Shown: positions 62,377-64,000 of the stretch, piece after piece
Position numbering within the stretch: the first letter of the stretch is position 1
Layout of the letters: each line of letters opens with the position of its first letter
From: Apostichopus japonicus
Taxonomy: Eukaryota > Echinodermata > Holothuroidea > Aspidochirotida > Stichopodidae
Assembly: GCF_037975245.1 (NCBI RefSeq)
Contig: NC_092574.1
Span: 2,823,001-2,887,000, forward strand
Reading direction: 5' to 3'
Length of the DNA: 64,000 nucleotides
Made by a program: the position numbers and the translations under genes
Notes under the pieces: model-generated
What the model was told of the DNA's origin: nothing
The model's database searches: none
What the model saw: the letters and a program-made list of their open reading frames with translations, nothing else

Positions 62377-64000
62377 CGGTACCGCACATTCGTTCAATCG
62401 GTACCGCACATTCGTTTTATTGGTACCGCACATTCTATTTATCGGCATCGCACATTCTTTTGATCGGTACCGCACATTCTATTGATCGATACCGAACATC
62501 CTATTGTTCGGAACCGCACATTCGATTTATCGGTTCCGCTCATTATATTGATCGGTACCACACATTTATTTTATCGGTATCGGACATTCAATTGTTCGGA
62601 ACCGCACATTCGCTTTATCGGTTCCGCCCATTCGATTGTTAGGTACAGCACATTCGATTGTTCGGTACCGCACATTATATTGTTTGTTACAGCACATTCG
62701 ATTGTTCGGTACCGCAAATTCGATTTATCTGTACCGCACTTTATATTGATCGGTACCACACATTCGTTTTATCGGTATCGCACATTCGTTTTATCGGTAC
62801 CGCACATTCTATTGATCGATACTGCACATTCTATTGATCGGTACCGAACATTCTTTTGATCGGTACCGCACATTCGATTTATCGGTACCGCACATTATAT
62901 TGATCGGTACAACACATTTGTTTCGCACATTCTATTGTTCTGTTGTTCGGAACCGCACATTCGATTTACCGGTTCCGCTCATTCGATTGTTCGGTACAGC
63001 ACATTCTATTGATCGGTACCGAACATTCGATTGTTCGATTATTCGGTACCGCACATTCCATTGATTGGTACCGCACATTCGATTTATGATTACCGCATAT
63101 TATATTGTTCGGTACAGCACATTCGATTGTTCGGTACAGCACATTCGATTTATCGGTACCGCACATTATATTGATCGGTACCACACATTTGTTTTATCGG
63201 TATCGCACATTCGATTGTTCGGAACCGCACATTCGATTTATCGATACCGCACATTCGATTGATCGGTACCGCACATTCTATTGATCGATACCGATCATTC
63301 TATTGTTCGGAACCGCACATTCGATTGATCGGTTCCGCTCATTTGCTTGTTCGGTACAGCACATTCTATTGATCGGTACCGAACATGCAATTGTTCGATT
63401 GTTCGGTACCGCACATTCCATTGATTGGTACCGCACATTCGATTTATCATTACCGCATATTATATTGTTCGGTACAGCATATTCGATTGTTCGGTACAGC
63501 ACATTCGATTTATCGGTACCGCACATTATATTGATCGGTACCACATTTGTTTTAACGGTATCGCACATTCGATTGTTCGGAACCGCACATTCGATATATC
63601 GATACCGCACATTCGATTGATCGGTACCGCACATTCGTTTTATCGGTACCGCACATTCGATTAATCGGTACCGCACATTCTATTTATCGATACCGCACAT
63701 TCGTTCAATCGGTACCGCACATTCGTTTTATTGGTACCGCACATTCTATTTATCGGCACCGCACATTCTTTTGATCGGACCGCATATTCTATTGATCGGT
63801 ACCGAACATTCTATTGATCGGTACCGCACATTCAAATTATCGGTACCGCACATTATATTGATTGGTACCACACATTTGTTTTATCGGTATCGCACATTCG
63901 ATTGTTCGGAAACGCACATTCGATTGTTCAGTACCGAACATTCGATTTATTGGTACCTCACATTCGATTGATCGGTACCTCACATTCGATTGTTCAATTT

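Larger units (their letters stand above)
52441..64000. repeat. 22-bp KpnI-core satellite array, right block
   Basis: About 525 more units in the same orientation as the left block, of the subfamily with ATATTGATCGGTACCACAC and GTTCGGAACCG variants. The first about 1.45 kb (52441-53888) copies 30883-32330 left of the retrotransposon. The array runs to the window end. No gene or foreign insert is seen. Confidence 0.97.

Noticed and set aside
1051-64000. Telomeric repeat or ribosomal spacer
   Set aside because: The unit does not resemble TTAGGG-type telomere repeats and no rRNA sequence is present.

Overview
The window looks like heterochromatic DNA from an animal, most likely a marine deuterostome such as an echinoderm or hemichordate. 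This is inferred from spliced genes, from an LTR retrotransposon of the Gmr1 type (a Ty3/gypsy lineage described from deuterostomes), and from animal-type CACTA and hAT DNA transposons. No conventional host gene, tRNA, rRNA or CRISPR array is visible.

Layout: about 43.5 kb (1-57, 1051-32972, 52441-64000) is one satellite family with a 22-bp unit built around the palindrome CGGTACCG, roughly 2,000 units all in the same orientation. It is organised into higher-order repeats: 198-bp, 624-bp, 711-bp, 1,432-bp, 1,687-bp, about 2,028-bp and longer blocks occur in near-identical copies. A solo LTR (58-1050, target duplication CGTAC) lies at the left end. A full-length element, 32973-52440, of the same family interrupts the satellite between two 989-bp LTRs and a perfect GTACC duplication.

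The LTR element reads on the minus strand: LTR, primer-binding site, gag, CCHC knuckle, protease, integrase, [insertion], reverse transcriptase, RNase H, polypurine tract, LTR. Integrase before reverse transcriptase is the Copia-like order that defines Gmr1-like gypsy elements. The polyprotein has three apparent single-base frame breaks. It is also split between integrase and reverse transcriptase by a 12.4-kb DNA transposon (35710-48122).

That transposon has 15-bp CACTG termini, TACTC/GAGTA-type subterminal repeats and two plus-strand genes. One is an apparently intact 834-aa CMC/EnSpm-like transposase with two N-terminal zinc fingers. The other is an eight-exon second gene (555 aa when joined) with fully phase-compatible splice sites. 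An intron of the second gene holds a 368-bp hAT-type MITE with an 8-bp target duplication. The window therefore records four nested layers: satellite, Gmr1-like element, CACTA element, hAT MITE.

The two transposon genes probably serve the mobility of the CACTA element. The gypsy genes are remnants of a recent insertion. The many 60-200-codon open frames in the satellite follow from its 22-bp periodicity and are not annotated as genes.
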